NCBI GenBank assembly: GCA_023426855.1 | Contig: JAEZBU010000148.1 | Location: forward strand, 1-8,381 | From: Pseudomonadota bacterium | GTDB lineage: Bacteria > Pseudomonadota > Alphaproteobacteria > Rhizobiales > Hyphomicrobiaceae | Direction of reading: 5' to 3' | Length of the DNA: 8,381 nucleotides | In this document: positions 1-5,314 of the stretch, piece after piece | Layout of the letters: each line of letters begins with the position of its first letter | Position numbering within the stretch: position 1 is the first letter of the stretch | Position numbers and translations under genes: made by a program | The notes under the pieces: model-generated | Seen by the model: only the letters and a program-made list of their open reading frames with translations | What the model was told of the DNA's origin: nothing | The model's database searches: none

Positions 1-3
1 GTC

Positions 4-11
4 CCTTCCTT
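4..11 (-). promoter_or_regulatory. Shine-Dalgarno sequence of a gene just beyond the left edge
   Basis: Read on the minus strand the first bases give AAGGAAGG, a near-ideal ribosome-binding site, about 57 bases past the glnK stop codon. No start codon follows inside the window, so the gene it would serve starts just outside. Because glnK is very commonly followed by the ammonium transporter gene amtB in one operon, amtB is the natural guess. The purine run is seen directly; the identity of the next gene is inferred from the usual operon order. Confidence 0.45.
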
Positions 12-67
12 GGCTAAGCTACGATTTTGCTGCTGATGTTTGGTGGTGCCCCTGACGGTCGACGCCC

Positions 68-406
68 TTAGAGCGCGCTGTCGTCGGTCTCGCCCGTGCG
101 GATGCGCACGGTGTGCTCGATGGTGGAAACGAAGATTTTGCCATCGCCGATCTGCCCGGTTTTGGCAGTGCGCATGATGGCTTCGATGGCGCGATCCACC
201 TCTGTGGATGGAATAACGACTTCGATCTTCAGCTTAGGCAGGAAGTTCACGGCGTATTCGGCGCCGCGATAGATTTCCGTATGGCCCTTTTGGCGGCCAT
301 AACCTTTCACCTCAGTCACGGTCATGCCCTGGTAGCCGAGGTCGGTCAGCGCGGCGCGGACCTCTTCGAGCTTGAAGGGCTTGATAATGGCGGAGACGAG
401 CTTCAT
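68..406 (-). CDS. glnK: Nitrogen regulatory protein PII (GlnK type)
   Basis: A 112-residue PII signal-transduction protein, the usual family length. PII trimers sense 2-oxoglutarate and ATP/ADP, are uridylylated by GlnD when nitrogen is scarce, and bind targets such as the AmtB ammonium channel, adenylyltransferase and NtrB. Visible features are the N-terminal beta strand MKLVSAIIKPFKLEEVR, the T-loop at residues 37-55 with the modifiable Tyr51 in RGAEYAVNF, the nucleotide-binding TGQIGDGKIF segment near residues 83-92, and the C-terminal RIRTGE motif. The start is the only ATG that gives the family N terminus; it has GAGAGG about 9 bases upstream. Assignment to GlnK rather than GlnB is an inference. 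It rests on the sigma-54/NtrC-like control region upstream and a likely following gene (amtB in other genomes); no glnA lies next to it in this window. Confidence 0.93.
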   Translation of the reverse strand: MKLVSAIIKPFKLEEVRAALTDLGYQGMTVTEVKGYGRQKGHTEIYRGAEYAVNFLPKLKIEVVIPSTEVDRAIEAIMRTAKTGQIGDGKIFVSTIEHTVRIRTGETDDSAL

Positions 407-505
407 GTCGGCAACCCTCTCGATCTAATGCCAATGAGGCCCTCTGTGCGCGGGCCGCGCGCCGCCATCGCCCCGACCGGGCGAAGGCTACCGCATCATT
501 GGAGA

Positions 506-521
506 GTCAAGAGCCGTGCCA
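506..521 (-). promoter_or_regulatory. Candidate sigma-54 (-24/-12) promoter of glnK
   Basis: The minus strand reads TGGCACGGCTCTTGAC, against the RpoN consensus TGGCACG-N4-TTGC. The -24 half is perfect and the spacing is correct. The only important deviation is GA instead of GC at -12. Transcription would start near position 496, giving glnK a leader of about 90 nt. The site lies in the 238-bp gap between tesB and glnK and points at glnK. The palindrome at 610-626 would supply the activator site. The match is seen directly; promoter function is inferred. Confidence 0.68.
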
Positions 522-609
522 GTTGCTTAACGAGAAGTTGAACGTCTTGATTTTGCTCAGTTTTCGACCTGAGAGCGCCCGCGATGACGTATCTTGAGGC
601 GGGCTAATC

Positions 610-626
610 TGCACAAAAAATGTGCA
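610..626. promoter_or_regulatory. Candidate NtrC-binding site (enhancer) for glnK
   Basis: The bases TGCACAAAAAATGTGCA form a palindrome with arms TGCACA and TGTGCA and a 5-nt A-only centre. The layout TGCAC-N7-GTGCA matches the classical 17-bp NtrC site, for example that upstream of enteric glnA. Its centre is about 122 bp upstream of the predicted sigma-54 start site, a usual distance for an NtrC enhancer. A third half-site, TGCACA, sits at 639-644 directly against the tesB stop codon and might help bind a second dimer. The arrangement predicts activation of glnK under nitrogen limitation. Confidence 0.65.
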
Positions 627-644
627 ATCATGCCGATTTGCACA

Positions 645-1541
645 TCAACTGATCACGTAGGATGTGTCGCGCAGGCGAATGAGGCCTTCTTGGGCGGCAG
701 AGGCAACGAGAACGCCGTCGCGTGTGTAGATGCTGCCGCGGCAAAAGCCGCGCGCGCCTGACGCTGCCGGGCTGTCCTGGGCGTAGAGCAGCCAATCGTC
801 GGCGCGAAATGGCCGATGGAACCACATGGCGTGATCGAGGCTGGCGAGCTGGATGTCGGTGTCGAACAGCAGCTTGCCATGGGGCACCAGGGCAGTGTCG
901 AGAAGCGTGAAGTCCGAGGCATAAGCCAGCACGCATTGATGCAGCTTCGGGTCATCCGGCAGCGTGCCGTTAGCCCGCATCCAGGTGTACTGAACCGGCG
1001 CCGTTTCCTCGCGCCTCAGGTAGCGACCCAGATCAACCGGCCTGAGCTCGATCGGCCGTTCCCGCTCCCAATAGGCGCGCATGTTGGCCGGCAGATGCTC
1101 GAAGACGAGCTCCTTCAATTCCGCTTCGGTGGGCAGATCCTCCGGCTGCGGCACGTCGGGCATCGGCAGATTGTGCTCATAGCCTCCCTCGTCCTTGTGG
1201 AACGACACGCTCATCGTGAAAATGGCGCGACCATGCTGGATGGCTTTGACGTTCCGGGTCGCGAAGCTGCTGCCATCGCGGGTTCGCTCGACCTCATAGA
1301 TGATCGGATGCCCCGGATCGCCGCCGAGCAGGAAATAGCCGTGCAGCGAATGCACGCTGCGCGGTTCGCTGACGGTGCGGACCGCAGCGACGAGGGCCTG
1401 ACCCAGCACCTGGCCGCCATAGACGCGCTGCCACCCCTGCTTCGGGCTTTGGCCGCGGAACAGGTTGTGTTCAAGTTGCTCCAGGTCCAGTAAGGACACG
1501 AGCGCGGCGAGAGCAGATGTCGATGTCGTGAGCGGTGGCAT
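645..1541 (-). CDS. tesB: Acyl-CoA thioesterase II (TesB)
   Basis: A 298-residue double-hotdog thioesterase that hydrolyses medium- and long-chain acyl-CoA to free fatty acid and CoA in the cytoplasm; E. coli TesB has 286 residues. The N-terminal hotdog contains FRGQSP and RVYGGQVLGQAL (residues 28-50) and the HSLHGYFL segment (64-71). The C-terminal hotdog contains LAYASDF, SLDHAMWFHRPF and GVLVASAAQEGLIR. Aligned by eye with E. coli Asp204/Thr228/Gln278, the catalytic residues are Asp210, Ser234 and Gln284, so Ser replaces Thr. The ATG at 1541 is chosen because GAGG lies 5 bases upstream and the family N terminus follows soon after. A GTG at 1610 would add 23 low-complexity residues without support. 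It is divergent from the flavin hydroxylase gene. Confidence 0.93.
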   Translation of the reverse strand: MPPLTTSTSALAALVSLLDLEQLEHNLFRGQSPKQGWQRVYGGQVLGQALVAAVRTVSEPRSVHSLHGYFLLGGDPGHPIIYEVERTRDGSSFATRNVKAIQHGRAIFTMSVSFHKDEGGYEHNLPMPDVPQPEDLPTEAELKELVFEHLPANMRAYWERERPIELRPVDLGRYLRREETAPVQYTWMRANGTLPDDPKLHQCVLAYASDFTLLDTALVPHGKLLFDTDIQLASLDHAMWFHRPFRADDWLLYAQDSPAASGARGFCRGSIYTRDGVLVASAAQEGLIRLRDTSYVIS

Positions 1542-1649
1542 GCGCACCTCGCTGCGAGGGCCGTTTGACGATGCGGCAGGGGACGGCAGCGGCCGTGATC
1601 TGTCAAGCACCGGCAGCAGACGGCCGGATCAACGAACAGGGTGTCACGG
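1542..1649. promoter_or_regulatory. Divergent promoter region between tesB and the hydroxylase gene
   Basis: These 108 bases separate two outward-facing genes and must hold both starts of transcription, unless either promoter lies inside the other gene. I see no convincing -35/-10 pair, no strong palindrome and no AT-rich core. The region contains the tesB Shine-Dalgarno (GAGG, 5 bases from its ATG). On the plus strand it also contains an AGGGTG that ends about 6 bases before the ATG at 1650. Confidence 0.4.
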
Positions 1650-2918
1650 ATGCCGGCCAACACTGAAACGCTGACCTGCGATGTCGCGATTTCGGGCGCC
1701 AGCTATGCTGGATTGGCTCTCGCGCTGGCGTTGGCGCGCACGCTGGGGCCGGATCTGTCCATCGTGCTGATTGATCCGCGGTCGGCCATCGGCGGTCCGG
1801 CCGATGATCCGCGTGCCTCGGCGATCTCGGCGTCGTCGCGGCACATGCTGACCGCGCTCGATGTCTGGCCGATGATCGCGGATGCCGCGCAGGATGTCCG
1901 CACCATCCAGTTGTCGGATAGCCCGCTGCAGGCCGGCGTGCGGCCCATCCTGCTGACCTACGACAATCTTCTCGACAATGGTGAGCCAGCCTCTTCGATC
2001 GTGCCGAATGACGTGCTGGGCGCCGCTTTGGAGAAGGCTGTTGCAGCCTGCCCGTCAATTCGCAGGCTCAGCCCTGCCGCTGCGACGAACTTCGAGCCGG
2101 GCAATCCGCACGTATCTGTCACGCTGTCGACGGGAGGCGAGGTCCGTGCGTCGCTGCTGGTGGCGGCCGACGGGCGGCGATCGCGCCTGAGAGAGGCGGC
2201 CGGCATCAAGTGCGTCGGCTGGAGTTATGATCAGATCGGCATCGTGACGCGTATCCGTCACGAGTTGCCGCATGATGGTCGCGCGATCCAGCATTTCCTG
2301 CCTGGCGGACCGTTCGCCATTCTGCCGCTGCCGGCCAACGCAGCGTGCATCACGTGGTCGGAGGAGGCCGCCCGCGCGCGCGCGATCCTGGCGATGGACG
2401 ATGCGGCTTTCCTCGCCGAGGTCGATCGCCGGGTGGCGGGTCATCTTGGTGCCGTGACATTGGATGGACCTCGCGCATCCTGGCCCTTGGAAATGCATCT
2501 CGCGCGCAGCTATATCGCGCCGCGCTTCGCGCTGATCGGTGATGCAGCACACGGTGTTCACCCGATCGCAGGTCAGGGCCTGAACCTCGCCTTCCGTGAT
2601 GTCGCGGCGCTGACAGAAACGATTGCTGATGGCGCGCGGGTCGGACTTGATCCTGGCGATACCAATGTGCTGGAGCGCTACGAGCAATGGCGGCGCTTCG
2701 ATTCCATGGCATCGGCTTCAGCTTTCGATGCGCTCAACCGCTTGTTCTCCGGTGACTGGACATTGCTACGGTCGGCGCGCGAGTTCGGGCTAGGCTGGGT
2801 CGATCGCGTTCCGGGACTCAAGCAGCTTCTCGTCGCCGAGGCTGCTGGCCTGACGGGCGACGTTCCGCGCCTGCTGCGCGGCGAAGCGATCTTTGAAATG
2901 CAAAACGGAGGCGGTTAG
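1650..2918 (+). CDS. ubiH: UbiH/UbiF-family FAD-dependent hydroxylase (ubiquinone type)
   Basis: A 422-residue class A flavoprotein monooxygenase of the UbiH/UbiF/COQ6 group, which uses FAD, NAD(P)H and O2 to hydroxylate aromatic rings in ubiquinone synthesis. Visible motifs are the N-terminal Rossmann loop SGASYAGLALAL (residues 15-26), the early RASAISASSRHML segment (55-67), the DG motif VAADGRRSRLREAAG (171-185), and the second FAD signature GDAAHGVHPIAGQGLNL (297-313). The second glycine of GxGxxG is Ser here. The ATG at 1650 fits the AGGGTG site better; a GTG at 1641 would add three residues. Which ring carbon it oxidises (UbiH, UbiF or the alphaproteobacterial UbiL) cannot be told by eye, so the symbol is a family label. 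The last codons and stop form part of a terminator hairpin. Confidence 0.85.
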   Translation: MPANTETLTCDVAISGASYAGLALALALARTLGPDLSIVLIDPRSAIGGPADDPRASAISASSRHMLTALDVWPMIADAAQDVRTIQLSDSPLQAGVRPILLTYDNLLDNGEPASSIVPNDVLGAALEKAVAACPSIRRLSPAAATNFEPGNPHVSVTLSTGGEVRASLLVAADGRRSRLREAAGIKCVGWSYDQIGIVTRIRHELPHDGRAIQHFLPGGPFAILPLPANAACITWSEEAARARAILAMDDAAFLAEVDRRVAGHLGAVTLDGPRASWPLEMHLARSYIAPRFALIGDAAHGVHPIAGQGLNLAFRDVAALTETIADGARVGLDPGDTNVLERYEQWRRFDSMASASAFDALNRLFSGDWTLLRSAREFGLGWVDRVPGLKQLLVAEAAGLTGDVPRLLRGEAIFEMQNGGG

Positions 2919-2930
2919 CCGCCTCCGTTT
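2903..2930. terminator. Bidirectional hairpin terminator overlapping the hydroxylase stop codon
   Basis: A perfect 12-bp stem, AAACGGAGGCGG against CCGCCTCCGTTT, encloses a 4-nt loop, TTAG. The TAG of this loop is the stop codon of the upstream hydroxylase gene, so its final codons lie in the left arm. The stem ends in TTT on the plus strand and TTTT on the minus strand. It lies between two convergent genes; the carD stop begins at 2961 on the minus strand. The symmetry suits termination from both sides, although both T tracts are short. A 9-base direct repeat, TTTGAAATG, occurs at 2892-2900 and 2928-2936. Confidence 0.82.
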
Positions 2931-2958
2931 GAAATGTCAGCAGATTATGCCCGACAGA

Positions 2959-4002
2959 TCAGGCTGCCTGTACCTCGGCGTCGACGGCGTCGTCGCCATC
3001 TTCAGTCTCCGTCGCCGGCTTGCGACTACGCGCGCTCTTAGAGAGCACTTCGGTAATGCGCTGCACCGCGCCACGCTCGTCGAGCTTGTCGACCGCCGCG
3101 ATCTCGCGGGCCATACGGTCGAGGGCTGCTTCGTAAAGCTGCCGCTCGGAGTATGACTGCTCCGGCTGCGTTTCCGAACGGTACAGGTCGCGCACTACTT
3201 CGGCGATCGACACAAGGTCACCGGAGTTGATCTTGGCTTCGTATTCCTGCGCGCGGCGGCTCCACATCGTGCGCTTGACGCGGGCGCGGCCCTTGAGGGT
3301 GTCCATCGCCTTCTTGACGATGTCATCCTCGGCCAGCTTCCGCATGCCGACGCTCTCGAGCTTGCCGGTCGGAACGCGCAGCGTCATTTTGTCCTTCTCG
3401 AAGGTGATGACGAACAGTTCCAGCGCCATGCCGGCGATTTCCTGTTCCTCGATACCGACGATCTGGCCGACGCCGTGTGCCGGATAAACGATGTATTCGT
3501 GGGTCTTGAAGCCGTGCCGCTGGCTGACCGGCTTTTTCGCAGCCTGGGCTGCGTGACGGGTATCGACCGTGCGCGCCGCGATGTCCTTCGGCGTCACCGG
3601 CGCGGAAATCTTCGGCTGCGCCGGCTTGGACATGGCGGCAGTCATCGTCCGGGCCTGAGAGGCAGCGGGACGTGCAGCAGCTGCGACGGCAGCGGCCGGA
3701 ACAGCCGCCTTTGCCACCGGCTTTGCAGCAACCTTCGGAGCAACCGGCGCGGCGGCAGGCGCGGCCTTCACCGGAGCCGGCTTGGCAGCAGCGATCGGCT
3801 TCTTAACCGGCGCCTTTGCCTTTGCAGCAACGGATTTCACACTCTTTTGTGCGACATTGGCTTTCGCTGCCGGGACAGAAGAAGTCTTTCCTTTCACCGT
3901 CTTGGCAGACGTAGCAGGTTTCGACGAGCGCTTGACTTCAATCGACTTGGCTGCCGTCTTCGCGCCCTTGGCGGTTACGAGGACTTTCTTCTTCTGGGTC
4001 AT
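2959..4002 (-). CDS. carD: CarD/CdnL-family transcription regulator with long basic N-terminal tail
   Basis: A 347-residue protein. The CarD/CdnL module spans roughly residues 163-330 and begins HGFKTHEYIVYPAHGVGQI, the Tudor-like RNA polymerase beta-binding domain shared with TRCF. It continues through a helical DNA-binding part with a conserved Trp (residue 247, in KRTMWSRR). CdnL proteins bind RNA polymerase and stabilise open complexes, notably at rRNA and growth-related promoters. Residues 1-160 are low-complexity Ala/Lys/Pro (repeats of the type AAKPAPVKAAP), resembling histone H1-like tails, and are absent from typical CdnL proteins of about 160-170 residues. The C terminus is acidic (TETEDGDDAVDAEVQAA). 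The ATG at 4002 has GTGAG 7 bases upstream; an in-frame GTG at 4014 is less well placed. It is convergent with the hydroxylase gene and shares its terminator. Confidence 0.9.
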   Translation of the reverse strand: MTQKKKVLVTAKGAKTAAKSIEVKRSSKPATSAKTVKGKTSSVPAAKANVAQKSVKSVAAKAKAPVKKPIAAAKPAPVKAAPAAAPVAPKVAAKPVAKAAVPAAAVAAAARPAASQARTMTAAMSKPAQPKISAPVTPKDIAARTVDTRHAAQAAKKPVSQRHGFKTHEYIVYPAHGVGQIVGIEEQEIAGMALELFVITFEKDKMTLRVPTGKLESVGMRKLAEDDIVKKAMDTLKGRARVKRTMWSRRAQEYEAKINSGDLVSIAEVVRDLYRSETQPEQSYSERQLYEAALDRMAREIAAVDKLDERGAVQRITEVLSKSARSRKPATETEDGDDAVDAEVQAA

Positions 4003-4422
4003 AGGATTTCTCACTCTCTATCGCACCAAACCGAGCTTCGCAGAAGCCAGCCGGGCATCCCGCCCTAAACCAGGGCGCGGTGACTACATGAATATGCCGA
4101 CAAGGTTGTTGCCGTCGGCCAAGCCGATGTGAAGCTAAGGCCCTCTTGCGGGGCACAGACGGCTTCGCAACATCGATGGCTTGCTTGGCTTGCCGCGCAT
4201 CGAATCTGACGGACCATCCGGCGCGGCTTGGGTCATCCAGTCAATAACGGCGCGAGTCTTGCGAAAAGCAGACCCGGCGTTCCTCGTTCGTTTCTATTAC
4301 TCTACTGTGATTAGAATATAACACAATCCTCACGAAAAAAGAAGGCCCGACAAACGCAGCAGCGTAAAGTACCCGTGAAAGGTACCTGCAATCTTATTAA
4401 GAATTGGGAGTAGAATCCGCGA
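4003..4422. other. 420-bp intergenic region between fdxA and carD
   Basis: No credible gene is visible here. The part near carD (4035-4127) is GC-rich and rich in short inverted repeats: GCTTC/GAAGC at 4035-4047, CGCCCT/AGGGCG at 4061-4077, and GTCGGC at 4114-4119, which can pair with GCCGAC at 4096-4101 or, in part, with GCCGA at 4123-4127. A stretch around 4285-4345 is clearly AT-rich and, on the minus strand, carries TATATT/TATTCT-like -10 candidates that could start carD with a leader of nearly 300 nt; no good -35 element is seen. A 5-bp stem GTACC/GGTAC at 4369-4385 and a T-rich run at 4333-4343 (minus strand) are possible but weak terminator elements for fdxA. Confidence 0.5.
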
Positions 4423-4761
4423 TCAGTCGCCAGATCCGGGCTTTGGCGAGAAGAATGTTTCGAATTTGTTCCCGGTGTCGCGGAATTCTTCCGCTTCGGG
4501 GAGCGCATCTTTCTTGGCCGTGATATTCGGCCACTTCTCGGCATACTCGCGGTTGACTTCGAGCCACTTCTCAAGGCCCGGCTCGGTATCCGGCTTGATC
4601 GCTTCGACCGGGCATTCCGGCTCGCACACCCCGCAGTCGATGCACTCGTCGGGGTGGATGACGAGCATGTTCTCGCCTTCGTAGAAACAATCGACCGGAC
4701 ACACCTCCACGCAGTCGGTGAACTTGCACTTGATGCAGGCTTCGTTGACTACAAAGGTCAT
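4423..4761 (-). CDS. fdxA: 7Fe ferredoxin FdxA ([3Fe-4S][4Fe-4S])
   Basis: A 112-residue soluble electron carrier closely resembling Azotobacter ferredoxin I (106 residues). Residues 1-56 carry CIKCKFTDCVEVCPVDCF and CIDCGVCEPECP. By analogy with FdI, Cys9, Cys17 and Cys50 bind the [3Fe-4S] cluster, while Cys21, Cys40, Cys43 and Cys46 bind the [4Fe-4S] cluster. Cys12 and Cys25 would be non-ligand cysteines. The C-terminal half (LEVNREYAEKWPNITAKKDALPEAEEF) matches the long tail typical of the type. The reading frame starts at the family's MTFVV; the Shine-Dalgarno is poor (GGA 11 bases upstream). The electron donor and acceptor are not known from context. The gene lies 139 bp after the S4 protein and probably has its own promoter in the AT-rich gap. 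Confidence 0.95.
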   Translation of the reverse strand: MTFVVNEACIKCKFTDCVEVCPVDCFYEGENMLVIHPDECIDCGVCEPECPVEAIKPDTEPGLEKWLEVNREYAEKWPNITAKKDALPEAEEFRDTGNKFETFFSPKPGSGD

Positions 4762-4866
4762 GTCGTCGGCAATCCGGTCGTCAGAAGGTCAGGCTATCTA
4801 CGGGGTCGAGCGCGCAAGCCGCACTTTGGCAGGTTGTCGCAACTCGGGCTGTCTACACACGGGCAG

Positions 4867-4905
4867 GTTAATATCATACCGACATTAATTTATAACGTTA
4901 TCAAC
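4867..4905 (-). promoter_or_regulatory. AT-rich candidate promoter/operator region of fdxA
   Basis: In an otherwise GC-rich window this block is strongly AT-rich. It holds a perfect 10-bp palindrome ATAACGTTAT at 4892-4901, which overlaps the first base of the S4-gene stop codon, and two TTAAT copies (4868-4872 and 4885-4889). On the minus strand TTGATA (-35-like) and TATGAT (-10-like) occur, but 20 bases apart, which is too far for a standard promoter. I read it as the likely fdxA control region without naming a factor. Confidence 0.35.
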
Positions 4906-5314
4906 TTTCGTCCTTGATCAGGCGGTCGAGGGCGCGGCGGTCGCGCTTTGTCGGGCGGCCGGCGCCTGCCGCGCGTTGTGGAGATTGCGGCACGGATCCC
5001 GCCTCGTTGGACGGTTCCGGCGGCGGGGTGAGGTCTTCATACAGCGTCTGGGCGATTGTGGCCGAGCCGCGTACGGTGCCCGGAGCCACGACCTTCAGGA
5101 TGCGAACCCGCGAATGCGCCGTCACGGTGATCACATCGCCGGACCGGACCTGATGGCTGGGCTTGTCGGTTCGCGTGCGATTGACGCGGACCTTACCGTC
5201 AGTCACGAGCGCGGCGGCCATGGATCGCGTTTTGACGACGCGCGCGAACCACAGCCACTTATCGAGCCGTTGGGTTCCGGCGCTTTCGCCCGAACCCTCG
5301 GCGCCCGCAGTCAT
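4901..5314 (-). CDS. hslR: S4-domain RNA-binding protein, Hsp15 (HslR) type
   Basis: A 137-residue protein, close to E. coli Hsp15 (133 residues). In E. coli this heat-shock protein binds free 50S subunits that carry nascent chains and assists their recycling. The S4 RNA-binding domain spans about residues 15-75 (QRLDKWLWFARVVKTRSMAAALVTDG, then KVRVNR, then VRSGDVITV). The C terminus, GRPTKRDRRALDRL, is the basic tail typical of Hsp15. The ATG shares ATGA with the stop of the upstream helicase gene, a 4-base overlap; AGGAG lies 11 bases upstream inside the last helicase codons. This indicates translational coupling and a shared transcript, and a joint role in RNA or ribosome metabolism is inferred from it. 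Heat regulation cannot be judged here. Confidence 0.88.
   Translation of the reverse strand: MTAGAEGSGESAGTQRLDKWLWFARVVKTRSMAAALVTDGKVRVNRTRTDKPSHQVRSGDVITVTAHSRVRILKVVAPGTVRGSATIAQTLYEDLTPPPEPSNEAGSVPQSPQRAAGAGRPTKRDRRALDRLIKDES

Noticed and set aside
610..644. The TGCACA/TGTGCA repeats as a tesB terminator
   Set aside because: The T run (minus strand) lies in the loop rather than after the stem, and the layout fits an NtrC site much better.
816..1493. A 225-codon open frame opposite tesB
   Set aside because: TesB catalytic motifs and family length on the minus strand explain the region; the plus-strand product resembles nothing known to me.
2055..2687. A 210-codon open frame opposite the flavin hydroxylase
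   Set aside because: The plus-strand frame has intact FAD motifs; the antisense frame is a product of high GC content.
3660..3850. Ala/Lys/Pro codon repeats in carD as a DNA repeat array or CRISPR
   Set aside because: The units are irregular in length and sequence at DNA level and keep one reading frame, so they are low-complexity protein coding.
3475..4068. A Gly/Arg/Leu-rich frame opposite the CarD tail
   Set aside because: It is the antisense of Ala/Lys/Pro codon repeats, and the minus-strand frame leads into a recognisable CarD domain.
4333..4385. Possible factor-independent terminator of fdxA
   Set aside because: The 5-bp GTACC/GGTAC stem is not followed directly by a T run, and the T-rich run at 4333-4343 has no good stem in front of it; kept only as a remark on the intergenic region.
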